Shown: one piece after another, positions 7,390 through 14,069 of the stretch
How the letters are laid out: each line of letters opens with the position of its first letter
How positions within the stretch are numbered: position 1 is the stretch's first letter
Source of the DNA: Ulvibacterium sp039819225
GTDB lineage: Bacteria > Bacteroidota > Bacteroidia > Flavobacteriales > Flavobacteriaceae
Reading direction: 5' to 3'
NCBI GenBank assembly: GCA_039819225.1
Contig: JBCBSN010000055.1
Coordinates: 1-19,493 of the forward strand
Length of the DNA stretch: 19,493 bases
The notes under the pieces: generated by a model
Database searches by the model: none
Seen by the model: the letters and a program-made list of their open reading frames with translations, nothing else
What the model was told of the DNA's origin: nothing
Program-made: the position numbers and the translations under genes

Positions 7390-7397
7390 CAAAGGTA
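7390..7397 (-). promoter_or_regulatory. Candidate -7 promoter element for the flavin reductase operon
   Basis: On the minus strand this is TACCTTTG, an exact TAnnTTTG match ending 7 bp before the ATG at 7382. If it is active, transcription would begin within a few bases of that ATG, giving a leaderless or near-leaderless message, or the true start would be the in-frame ATG at 7373. No good -33 box was found. Confidence 0.5.
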
Positions 7398-7517
7398 GTG
7401 ATTTTGACCTCTATTCTAAGAAAATGTACGGTATCCCTATACACCATTTTGGGTCATTTTACGTTATCTTTAGTATTGGATAGTGTTTCCAGGCCATTTA
7501 TCCCTTAAAATCCATGG

Positions 7518-8669
7518 ATGAGATTTAATCCGGTAAAAAGAACGTCCAACCTTATATTCCTAATTGCGGCCTTTGGCATCGTAAGCCTGATCTTATGGAA
7601 CACCAATAGTTTTTTTAAAAAATTCAAGGAAGAAGAACGCCTAAAAATGGAAGTATGGGCCACCGCCCAATCCGAACTGCTCCAATCCTCCGAGGATATG
7701 GACTTGGGCAGCCTGCATTTAAAGGTATTTCAGAACAATACCTCTACCCCTATGATACTCCTCAACAAGGACGGATCCATACGCACCAATAACATTGCCG
7801 AGGAAAAAGTAGCGGACTCCCTGTATTTGCAGGAAAGAATAAAAAAGTTTCAAAAAGAGAACCACCACATTGAAATTGATCAACAAGGCGAACATTTGGC
7901 CACATTGTATTATGGGAATTCCGAGGTGCTGAACAAACTAAAATATTATCCTATTGCCCTGCTGCTTATCATCTTTCTGTTCGGGGCGGTCATCTTTTTC
8001 TTTTTTCAGACCAACAAGGCGTCCGAACAGAACAAACTCTGGGCCGGGATGGCCAAGGAAACCGCCCATCAAATAGGAACTCCACTTTCTTCCCTATTGG
8101 GTTGGAACGAGCTATTAAAGAGCGAGAACATCAATCCAGAGATTACCAAGGAAATAGAAAAGGATATCTCCCGTTTGGAAACCATTACCGAGCGTTTCTC
8201 AAAAATAGGGTCCCTTCCGGAACTAAAGCGGCATGATATTGTAAAGGAGACTCGCAACGCTTTTGAATATCTTAAACTACGAAGTTCCAAACTCATACAG
8301 TTTTCCTTTAGTTCCAAGGTGGATGAACTTGCCGTATTGTTGAACCCTTCCCTCTATAATTGGACTATAGAAAATCTAGTAAAAAATGGAATAGATGCGA
8401 TGAGGGGCAAGGGCAATATAGCATTGGAAATCGTACAGGATGGAAAATATGTGAACATCCTGGTAACGGATACGGGGCAGGGCATACCCAAAAGTGATTT
8501 CCAGACGATCTTTAACCCGGGGGTCACCTCCAAAAAGCGGGGATGGGGACTGGGGCTATCTCTGGTAAAGAGAATTGTTGAAGAGTATCATAGGGGGAGG
8601 GTCAAAGTGCTCTCTTCCAGCAAGGAAGGTACAATCATGCAAATATCGTTACGCGTTGCCGATAGATAA
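7518..8669 (+). CDS. Sensor histidine kinase, two-membrane-segment type
   Basis: The 383-residue inner-membrane kinase has a first membrane helix at about 12-29, a periplasmic sensor of about 110 residues and a second helix at about 144-163. The dimerisation/H-box is AKETAHQIGTPLSSLLGW, with the probable phospho-acceptor at His184. The ATPase domain shows an N-box (NWTIENLVKNGIDAM, about 281-295), a G1 box DTGQGIP (about 318-324), a short F-box region and a G2 box RGWGLGLSLVKRI (about 341-353). The HQIGTPL form of the H-box, rather than HELRTPL, is common in Bacteroidota kinases. No response regulator gene is adjacent, so it is an orphan kinase in this window. Of two overlapping ATGs, only that at 7518 opens this frame. 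It is divergent from the flavin reductase operon, with a weak TATCTTTA element at 7465. Confidence 0.9.
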   Translation: MRFNPVKRTSNLIFLIAAFGIVSLILWNTNSFFKKFKEEERLKMEVWATAQSELLQSSEDMDLGSLHLKVFQNNTSTPMILLNKDGSIRTNNIAEEKVADSLYLQERIKKFQKENHHIEIDQQGEHLATLYYGNSEVLNKLKYYPIALLLIIFLFGAVIFFFFQTNKASEQNKLWAGMAKETAHQIGTPLSSLLGWNELLKSENINPEITKEIEKDISRLETITERFSKIGSLPELKRHDIVKETRNAFEYLKLRSSKLIQFSFSSKVDELAVLLNPSLYNWTIENLVKNGIDAMRGKGNIALEIVQDGKYVNILVTDTGQGIPKSDFQTIFNPGVTSKKRGWGLGLSLVKRIVEEYHRGRVKVLSSSKEGTIMQISLRVADR

Positions 8670-8731
8670 AAAAGAAAATGGGACACTCTTTTATCGTATC
8701 GGAGAGAAAATCAGTCCATAAACTAGGCTAC

Positions 8732-8759
8732 GGTTGTACTATAATCTTGAAGTACGACC
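8732..8759 (+). repeat. Stem-loop between the kinase and zinc-ribbon genes
   Basis: The arms GGTTGTACT (8732-8740) and AGTACGACC (8751-8759) can form nine RNA base pairs, one a G-U wobble, around a 10-base loop. It lies in the 173-bp gap after the histidine kinase. There is no U-tract behind it, so it is not a standard intrinsic terminator; it might be a processing or leader element. A possible weak promoter for the following gene (CATATTTG, 8785-8792) lies just downstream. Confidence 0.35.
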
Positions 8760-8842
8760 TAAAAGCATGGAAAGGTTTTGGTAGCATATTTGTATCTCAA
8801 ATCGGTATGGTATAGATTACCTATTAGGAAAAACGATGGATT

Positions 8843-9181
8843 ATGGGAAAGGAAACACTAAAGGTTATCAAGGAATCGGATATTGCCAACAATTGTCCCG
8901 AATGTTTTAACCAGGACATGAAAATCACTTTTTTTCAAAAGCATGCCTATGGCAAGTTATACCACAGGATTACCAATGAAATTACCCATAAGATCCAGTG
9001 CAAAACCTGTAATTCCATTATTTATCCGGTAAACTGGACCGATGATATTGAGAGGACATTCCACTATTATCAAAAAATGGCCGCTCCGGAAAAGGCTTCC
9101 ATTAAATTTGGCACTTTATTGTATATCCTTGTGCTGATGCTTATGGTAATGGTAGCGGCTGGCATATATCTCTATTTTTAA
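8843..9181 (+). CDS. Small zinc-ribbon protein with C-terminal membrane anchor
   Basis: The 112-residue protein carries two CxxC knuckles, CPEC (Cys18, Cys21) and CKTC (Cys53, Cys56), about 31 residues apart, the layout of a zinc ribbon. A single C-terminal hydrophobic helix at about 89-110 ends almost at the C-terminus, so it is probably tail-anchored with the ribbon in the cytoplasm. I do not recognise a named family. It lies 173 bp after the histidine kinase on the same strand, and its stop is 9 bp from the convergent HIT gene stop. The ATG at 8843 is preferred because another ATG at 8835 is in a different frame. Metal binding is inferred from the cysteine pattern only. Confidence 0.7.
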   Translation: MGKETLKVIKESDIANNCPECFNQDMKITFFQKHAYGKLYHRITNEITHKIQCKTCNSIIYPVNWTDDIERTFHYYQKMAAPEKASIKFGTLLYILVLMLMVMVAAGIYLYF

Positions 9182-9190
9182 AATTGGCCG

Positions 9191-9583
9191 CTAATTCAAT
9201 TCGGATCTAATCTTCATGGCAATGGCCTCAAATTCCTTGGGGTCCATAGATACTTTCTTTTGGAAGGTAGCGTCCTCCATAGTGCTGAGGGGGATCAAGT
9301 GTACATGAGCATGGGGCACTTCCAGTCCAATGACGGTTATGCCCACCCTATTGCACTTCATGGCGGCTTCAATGGCCATGCCCACCTTTCTTGAAAAAGC
9401 CATAAGTCCCATATAGGTTTGCTCGTCCAGATCCAGAATACGGTCTACTTCTTTTTTGGGGACACAGAGCGTATGCCCGGCTGCATTGGGGTTGATGTCC
9501 AAAAATGCAAAATAATGGTCGTCCTCAGCTACTTTGTAGCAGGGAATTTCCCCATTAATGATTTTGGCGAAAATACTGGCCAT
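9191..9583 (-). CDS. HIT family (histidine triad) nucleotide hydrolase/transferase
   Basis: The 130-residue cytoplasmic protein is a compact HINT-type member of the HIT superfamily, which hydrolyses nucleoside phosphoramidates or related nucleotides. The N-terminal SIFAKIINGEIPCYKVAEDD, the strand HYFAFLDINPNAAGHTLCVPK and the catalytic triad motif VPHAHVHLIPL (His91, His93, His95) are all present. The length is usual. The family Gln/Asn-Val-Gly segment before the triad is replaced here by VIGLE, as I recall from Flavobacteriia relatives. It lies downstream of greA on the same strand, 89 bp away, with a REP-like inverted repeat in the gap, and is likely read from the greA promoter. The pairing greA-HIT appears common in this group, in my recollection. 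Confidence 0.92.
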   Translation of the reverse strand: MASIFAKIINGEIPCYKVAEDDHYFAFLDINPNAAGHTLCVPKKEVDRILDLDEQTYMGLMAFSRKVGMAIEAAMKCNRVGITVIGLEVPHAHVHLIPLSTMEDATFQKKVSMDPKEFEAIAMKIRSELN

Positions 9584-9628
9584 AGTATCAATTTCTTTGA
9601 AATCTCTTTCAGGATCCTACCATTTGAG

Positions 9629-9658
9629 ACCTGTAAGGTTTTAAAAAACCAGACAGGT
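9629..9658. repeat. REP-like imperfect inverted repeat between greA and the HIT gene
   Basis: The arms ACCTGTAAGGTTTT and AAAACCAGACAGGT pair with 12 of 14 matches around a 2-base loop. Elements built on ACCTG-x-x-AGGTTTT / AAAACCT-x-x-CAGGT recur, to my knowledge, between genes in many Bacteroidota genomes, but only this copy is visible here. In the minus direction no U-tract follows, so it is unlikely to be a strong terminator. It may act as a processing or stabilising hairpin for greA mRNA. Confidence 0.5.
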
Positions 9659-9672
9659 GTTCCTGGATTTAG

Positions 9673-10149
9673 CTATTCTCGGGTAATCTCCAAAATATCG
9701 AACTTTAGTGTCCCGTTGGGTACTTTGATCTCAGCGATTTCCCCCACTTCCTTTCCCAAAAGGCCCTTTCCAATTGGGGAATTCACGGATATCTTCGCGG
9801 ATTTCAAATCGGCCTCGCTTTCGGCGACCAAGGTATACTTCATTTCCATTCCGTTGTTCCGGTTTTTCAATTTTACCGTTGAAAGCACCAAAACCTTGGA
9901 GGTATCCAATTGGGATTCATCTATAAGCCTGGCATTGGCCAAGGTTTCCTCCATTTTGGAAATTTTTAATTCCAAAAGGCCCTGGGCCTCCTTGGCCGCA
10001 TCATATTCGGCATTCTCTGAAAGATCGCCTTTGTCCCTTGCTTCGGCAATGGCCTGTGACGCCTTGGGGCGTTCTATATCCTTAAGATGGTTCAACTCTT
10101 CCCTTAGTTTTTTTAATCCCTCCGGGGTATAATAGGATACGTTACTCAT
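9673..10149 (-). CDS. greA: Transcription elongation factor GreA
   Basis: The 158-residue protein is a standard GreA, which enters the RNA polymerase secondary channel and stimulates cleavage of backtracked RNA. The N-terminal coiled coil begins SYYTPEGLKKLREELNHLK, and the tip loop ARDKGDLSENAEYDAAKEAQ carries the conserved acidic residues (Asp and Glu of DLSENAEY) that hold the catalytic Mg2+. The C-terminal FKBP-like domain ends SPIGKGLLGKEVGEIAEIKVPNGTLKFDILEI. The frame stays open 17 codons further upstream, but MSNVSYYTPEG is the family start and the extension is part of the mRNA leader with its hairpin. It is followed by the HIT gene. A -7 element at 10225-10232 gives a leader of about 70 nt. 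Confidence 0.96.
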   Translation of the reverse strand: MSNVSYYTPEGLKKLREELNHLKDIERPKASQAIAEARDKGDLSENAEYDAAKEAQGLLELKISKMEETLANARLIDESQLDTSKVLVLSTVKLKNRNNGMEMKYTLVAESEADLKSAKISVNSPIGKGLLGKEVGEIAEIKVPNGTLKFDILEITRE

Positions 10150-10173
10150 GACTTCATAATTTACTAAATAAGA

Positions 10174-10220
10174 AAATCCTCTACTAGACCGCATGGGCAC
10201 GGCTTTTTTAGAGAGGATTT
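10174..10220 (-). promoter_or_regulatory. Leader hairpin at the 5' end of the greA mRNA
   Basis: On the minus strand the 9-nt arms AAATCCTCT and AGAGGATTT pair perfectly and enclose inner CTA/TAG and CCG/CGG helices. The predicted transcription start from the -7 element is at about 10221, so the hairpin would be at the very 5' end of the message. The downstream arm is followed by TCTTATTTAG, a U-rich run resembling a weak intrinsic terminator. It could be an attenuator or a 5' stability element; which one is inference. Confidence 0.5.
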
Positions 10221-10224
10221 AACG

Positions 10225-10232
10225 CAAAGATA
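10225..10232 (-). promoter_or_regulatory. Candidate -7 promoter element for greA
   Basis: The minus strand reads TATCTTTG, an exact TAnnTTTG match, 76 bp upstream of the greA ATG. No -33 TTTG is found at the usual 17-23 bp. The element lies just upstream of the leader hairpin. Confidence 0.55.
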
Positions 10233-10279
10233 CATATTTTTTGTTCAACTTTGTCCTTTACATCAATTAGTGAGTCTGC

Positions 10280-10717
10280 ATGAGGGTTTTCTGGATTTTC
10301 TTTTTTTTGCTATCGCTTTCCGCTTGTGAAAACGACAGAACCGACCGGAATCCGTTTTTGCAGGAGGTGGGTTTTAGTTTTAGCATCAACCTAAACCTTC
10401 CCCGTTACAGTCCGCTTACTATCGTAGGGAATGCCGTTTACATACCTACCAATGGGGTAGGTATCCGCGGGGTCTTTGTCATGAATGTTGGCGCCAACCA
10501 ATTTAGGGCATTTGAGGCCAATTGCCCCAACCACGTGCCCAACGACTGTTCCACTATGATCTTGGAGGTTCAAACGGTTAGCTGTCCCTGTGATGATTTT
10601 GAATACAGCCTGTTTACCGGCCAGCAATTAAACCGGCCGGACGATGGTAACCGCTATTACGATATGCTGGAATACCGGGCCAGGTTTGGTGGGACCACTG
10701 TAGTCATTTCCAATTGA
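10280..10717 (+). CDS. Lipoprotein with degenerate Rieske-like fold
   Basis: The 145-residue product has a lipoprotein signal with lipobox LSAC (Cys16), so it is predicted to be lipid-anchored in the inner or outer membrane. The second half recalls a Rieske [2Fe-2S] domain: FRAFEANCPNH followed by a spacer, then VSCPCDDFEYSLFTGQ, where the Rieske consensus would be C-x-H-x-G and C-P-C-H-G-S-x-F-D-x-x-T-G. Here the second histidine is Asp, and the first is displaced (Cys-Pro-Asn-His). Four cysteines are retained (CPNH, NDC, CPC). The cluster is therefore probably absent or differently bound; a disulfide-stabilised scaffold is equally possible. It is convergent with the oxidoreductase gene, 14 bp away, and divergent from greA. 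Confidence 0.65.
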   Translation: MRVFWIFFFLLSLSACENDRTDRNPFLQEVGFSFSINLNLPRYSPLTIVGNAVYIPTNGVGIRGVFVMNVGANQFRAFEANCPNHVPNDCSTMILEVQTVSCPCDDFEYSLFTGQQLNRPDDGNRYYDMLEYRARFGGTTVVISN

Positions 10718-10731
10718 CCCTATACTTTAGT

Positions 10732-11715
10732 TCATAACACTCCTAGGATTTTGTCCATTACCCAACTGGTATGTAATCCCGAACTTCCTAAAGAAGGGTG
10801 TGTGCTTGAACCATTCAAATGCTTTTTTATATTTTCAACATGGTGTTGTTGAATATGCCCTGGATTGGCAATTTCCAGGATTTGTCTGCCTCCTTCATTT
10901 TCCAAAATCAAGGGGTTGTCATGAAAAATAGAGAACGTTATTTTTCCCGTATCCCCGGTAATGGCAACCTCATCCTCATGTTGAAAACCCCCAAAAATCC
11001 AACTTCCCTTTCCAAGTACGTCATTATCATGGAGCCAGTTGGCCGTCACTGCATCCTTGGCAGAGTACAATCCCTGTTGATTTAAGGCAAACCCTTTGGC
11101 ATCAACAATAGTACCCAACAAAAAACTGAAAAGATCCAGGCCATGGCTCGCCAGGTCATCAAAATACCCTCCCGGGGCAATATGTGCCTCCGTACGCCAA
11201 TTGTATTCCCCATACTTATCCCGTTCAGAAGCAGGTTTGGCCAAATGCCATCTTAAGTGTCGCACCCTGCCGATGACCCCATCCTGTAACCATTGCTTTA
11301 TTCGAAGGAACCTGGGCAATGACCTGCGATAATAGGCAATGAAAAGCGGCAAATCCTTTTCCATAAAGGCATTATGGATTTCCAGGCTATCCGCATAATT
11401 GGGCGCCATGGGTTTTTCTATACAACAGGGTTTCCCTACCTGGGCCACTTTTAGCCCATATAGTTTATGGCTGTCCGGTGGCGTGGCCACATAAACGGCA
11501 TCCACACCCGGGTCATTGATCAGCGCATCGGCATCTGAGTAGAACTTTGGAATACCATGCCGTTTGGCATAATCGGCCGCCTTGTCCGCATCCCTTCGCA
11601 TCACGGCTGAAACTTCAAACCCCTCTGTATTCCGATAGGCAGGACCGCTTTTTACTTCCGTGACCGAACCGCAGCCAATAATACCCCAGCGTATAGAATC
11701 CTTTCTTTTTGTCAT
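10732..11715 (-). CDS. Gfo/Idh/MocA family NAD(P)-dependent oxidoreductase
   Basis: The 327-residue cytoplasmic enzyme has an N-terminal Rossmann domain with the nucleotide-binding loop WGIIGCGSVTEVKSGPAY (GCGSV at about 14-18), the strand DAVYVATPPDSH, and the family motif CIEKPMA (Glu-Lys-Pro at about 100-102). The C-terminal domain contains GGYFDDLASHGLDLFSFLLG, with the Asp/His pair typical of the catalytic region. Relatives oxidise or reduce sugars, inositols or similar polyols; the substrate cannot be told here. The length is typical. It lies 45 bp downstream of the TonB-dependent receptor but has its own good promoter across the receptor stop codon, so any thiamin-dependent read-through would be partial. 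No sugar pathway genes are adjacent. Confidence 0.88.
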   Translation of the reverse strand: MTKRKDSIRWGIIGCGSVTEVKSGPAYRNTEGFEVSAVMRRDADKAADYAKRHGIPKFYSDADALINDPGVDAVYVATPPDSHKLYGLKVAQVGKPCCIEKPMAPNYADSLEIHNAFMEKDLPLFIAYYRRSLPRFLRIKQWLQDGVIGRVRHLRWHLAKPASERDKYGEYNWRTEAHIAPGGYFDDLASHGLDLFSFLLGTIVDAKGFALNQQGLYSAKDAVTANWLHDNDVLGKGSWIFGGFQHEDEVAITGDTGKITFSIFHDNPLILENEGGRQILEIANPGHIQQHHVENIKKHLNGSSTHPSLGSSGLHTSWVMDKILGVL

Positions 11716-11735
11716 ACCGAATATTTTCTTCCGTA

Positions 11736-11765
11736 CAAAAGTAAAGGTTAGGGTGCTTGATCAAA
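11736..11765 (-). promoter_or_regulatory. Promoter of the Gfo/Idh/MocA gene
   Basis: The minus strand has a -33 TTTG (11762-11765) and an 18-bp spacer before TACTTTTG (11736-11743), matching the Bacteroidota sigma-A consensus TTTG-N17-23-TAnnTTTG. It is one of the two best promoter matches in the window. The -33 box overlaps the TGA stop of the TonB-dependent receptor, and the leader would be about 15-20 nt. Confidence 0.65.
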
Positions 11766-13929
11766 AATTTAAGGTTGCCCCCACAAGGAAGTTAATTCCG
11801 GCCTGAGGATAGAATCCGGCTCCCTCAAAAGTAACGGGGCTACCGGAGCTATCATCGTCAAATGTGAAAAAAAAACCATTGGACACAATGTCCTGGTTAA
11901 AGATGTTGTTCACCAGGCCCGAAATGACTACACTTTTTATAAAGAAATCGGATTTCCAGGTATATTGCACATTAAAATCGGTTTGTGAATAGGCCTCCAA
12001 GACGGAACCGTCGGAATCGATATTTCCCATATACTGTTTGCCCACAAATTTGGACAGCAGGGAAAATTGCCAATTTTCGTTGGGCATAAACCCAAGGATG
12101 TTGCCCGCCACCAAATTGGGCGAATAGGCAATATGGGTATTCCCCAAATCCTGCAATTCTCCATCACGTTGAAAGAAAAAATCAATGTTCCTATTGTCGC
12201 TCAATGCTATATTAGGTCTAAGCACCCATTGATCCCCAAATGCTATGGTGGCATCCACTTCCAGTCCCAACCTATAGCTATCGCCTACATTGGCACGGAT
12301 GGGCGCGCCTACATCGTTCAATTCCCCGGTAAGCACCAGTTGATCTCTGTAGCGCATATAATACACATTGGTATTTAGTTGTACCCTTGGGGAGACATAG
12401 CGCCAACCCAGTTCAAAATCGTTCAGGCGTTCGGGTCTTGGGTTACCATTTTCATAGTCGTTCCGGTTGGGTTCCCTATTGGCCCGGGCATAGGAAAAGT
12501 AGAGGTTATTGTTTTGATCCAGGTCAAAGGTAATCCCCGCTTTGGGATTAAAAAAGTTGAAGGTATCGTCTACCAGACCGGTATCCTCCCCATTGGCCTC
12601 ATAGCCTACCCCGCGGTACTGCAGGTCTCCAAAGAGGCTCCATTGATCGTTTAAGCTATAAATGGCTTTGGCGTAAAGGTTAAAATCGGTTTTGGTGGCA
12701 TCGTCATCATAATATCGATCCCGGTAATCACTGTTGCTCGCAAACCGGGCCCAAATGACTTCGCCAAAATGATCGCCTTGGTATAGGTTATAACCTCCTC
12801 CCAAAATAAAGCTTAGTTTTTCGTCCTTGTAATTCGCGGAAAATACAGTACCGTAGAAATCGTTGTCCAACCAACGCCTTCGAATCAAATCGGTGGTATT
12901 GACCACTTCGCCATCGACCGTTAACTCCTGGAACCCATAGGTAGCAAAATCATCGTCCTCCCTAAACTGTTCAAAATATCCCCTGCCCCTGGTATAATGC
13001 AGGGCTATGTTGGTATTCCAATTGCCGTTCAACTGCTCGTTCCAATGCAGTTGAAAATGATCTTGTTTGTAGTTGTCCTCTTCATTTTCATAAAAACGGG
13101 TTTCCCCGTTTTCATCGGTATATTGCCCAGCGGGATTAAAGGTACGATCGATTCTAAGGGTTTCAGCGTCCACACCGAACCAAGCTTGATAGGTAATCTC
13201 ATGACCCCCGAATAGCAAGGCCTTGACCAGGGTGTTGTCGTCCTTATAAACGCCTTGCAGGAAATAGGAATCCAACTCTGAGGAAGCCCTATCAATATAG
13301 CCGTCCGATGTAATCCGGGATAAACGTCCAGAGAGTTCCACATGGTCGTTCATTAATCCGGTACTGAACTTTACATTGTTTCGGAAGGTGTTAAAACTTC
13401 CAAAGGAGGAAGAAATTTGTCCATAGGCCTCTTCGGAATATGCATCGGTCAATAGATTTAGGCTGGCCCCAAAAGCTGCGGCCCCATTGGTGGAGGTTCC
13501 TACACCCCGTTGCAGCTGCAAGCTCTCGGTGGAGGAGGCAAAATCGGGCATGTTTACCCAAAACGTTCCTTGGGATTCGGCATCGTTGTATGGAATACCG
13601 TTTATGGTTACATTAACCCGTGTGGCATCACTACCACGGACCCGAATACCAGTATACCCAACACCTGCCCCGGCATTCGAGGTGGTTACCACGGCCGGCA
13701 AAAAGTTCATCAGAATGGGGATGTCTTGCCCCAGGTTCCTAGAGGCCACTTCTTCCTTATCCAGATTGGAAAAGGTTACCGGGGATTCCTTCGTTACCCG
13801 GACGGCTTGCACTAGAACTTCATCCAAGACAATCTCTTTCCTATGTGTTGAATCTTGTTGTTGATTTTGTGCATTTAGCGAAAGGGCAAGGCCGCACAGG
13901 GCCATTGTTGCGAACATAGATAGTTTCAT
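11761..13929 (-). CDS. TonB-dependent outer-membrane receptor, riboswitch-controlled (probable thiamin uptake)
   Basis: The 722-residue protein has a signal peptide (MKLSMFATMALCGLALSLNA) and, without an N-terminal carboxypeptidase-like domain, goes straight to a plug. A TonB-box-like strand, IVLDEVLVQA, is at about 33-42. The plug, at about 45-160, includes VASRNLGQDIPILMNFLPAV, GYTGIRVRGSDATRVNVTINGIP and RGVGTSTNGAAAFGASLNL. A 22-strand barrel with long acidic loops follows, ending VGATLNF. Such receptors import scarce nutrients across the outer membrane using TonB/ExbBD energy. Its gene is preceded by a TPP riboswitch, and comparative work has linked such riboswitch-controlled receptors in Bacteroidota to thiamin (OMR1-type), so thiamin, TPP or a precursor is the likely ligand. 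This is inference; the sequence alone would fit other ligands. Confidence 0.9.
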   Translation of the reverse strand: MKLSMFATMALCGLALSLNAQNQQQDSTHRKEIVLDEVLVQAVRVTKESPVTFSNLDKEEVASRNLGQDIPILMNFLPAVVTTSNAGAGVGYTGIRVRGSDATRVNVTINGIPYNDAESQGTFWVNMPDFASSTESLQLQRGVGTSTNGAAAFGASLNLLTDAYSEEAYGQISSSFGSFNTFRNNVKFSTGLMNDHVELSGRLSRITSDGYIDRASSELDSYFLQGVYKDDNTLVKALLFGGHEITYQAWFGVDAETLRIDRTFNPAGQYTDENGETRFYENEEDNYKQDHFQLHWNEQLNGNWNTNIALHYTRGRGYFEQFREDDDFATYGFQELTVDGEVVNTTDLIRRRWLDNDFYGTVFSANYKDEKLSFILGGGYNLYQGDHFGEVIWARFASNSDYRDRYYDDDATKTDFNLYAKAIYSLNDQWSLFGDLQYRGVGYEANGEDTGLVDDTFNFFNPKAGITFDLDQNNNLYFSYARANREPNRNDYENGNPRPERLNDFELGWRYVSPRVQLNTNVYYMRYRDQLVLTGELNDVGAPIRANVGDSYRLGLEVDATIAFGDQWVLRPNIALSDNRNIDFFFQRDGELQDLGNTHIAYSPNLVAGNILGFMPNENWQFSLLSKFVGKQYMGNIDSDGSVLEAYSQTDFNVQYTWKSDFFIKSVVISGLVNNIFNQDIVSNGFFFTFDDDSSGSPVTFEGAGFYPQAGINFLVGATLNF

Positions 13930-13949
13930 TCGTAAAAGGTTTTACGAAT
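13928..13949 (-). promoter_or_regulatory. 22-nt perfect palindrome overlapping the receptor start codon
   Basis: The 10-nt arms ATTCGTAAAA and TTTTACGAAT are separated by two bases. On the mRNA the second arm ends in the A and U of the receptor AUG, so the hairpin would hide the start codon and the ribosome landing site. It could be the translational end of the riboswitch expression platform. As DNA it could also be an operator. No purine-rich Shine-Dalgarno is visible in front of this ATG. Confidence 0.55.
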
Positions 13950-14012
13950 AAAAGGGGCTATTATTCCGGTTAAACTTGATTTTTTGTGAGCGGCCCAATT
14001 GGAAGTAAAATT

Positions 14013-14032
14013 GGCCAGCACGCCGTCTGGCC
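14013..14032 (-). terminator. Possible intrinsic terminator in the receptor leader
   Basis: On the minus strand GGCCAG and CTGGCC form a GC-rich 6-bp stem around an 8-base loop, followed by AATTTTACTT, a poor but present U-run. It lies between the TPP aptamer and the receptor start, where a terminator of the riboswitch would be expected. Confidence 0.35.
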
Positions 14033-14036
14033 CCTT

Positions 14037-14069
14037 CGCTAAAAATGTCCTCAGGACATTTTCCTAACG
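14037..14069 (-). promoter_or_regulatory. Long hairpin abutting the TPP aptamer
   Basis: On the minus strand AAAATGTCC and GGACATTTT form a perfect 9-bp stem with a 3-base loop (14042-14062). Outer CGUUA and UAGCG extend it by five pairs (one wobble) past a two-base bulge. Its outer end directly abuts the predicted 3' strand of aptamer helix P1 (GAG, 14070-14072), so the two structures may compete. Four to five U residues lie in the second arm rather than after it. Confidence 0.5.

Noticed and set aside
7465..7472. TATCTTTA as the promoter of the histidine kinase
   Set aside because: It differs from TAnnTTTG at the last, usually conserved G, and a TTTG lies only 13 bp upstream, too close for a -33 box. 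I leave it as a weak possibility.
9419..10132. Plus-strand 237-codon open frame opposite the HIT gene and greA
   Set aside because: It is the antisense shadow of two unmistakable genes, and its Ser/Phe-rich translation matches no family.
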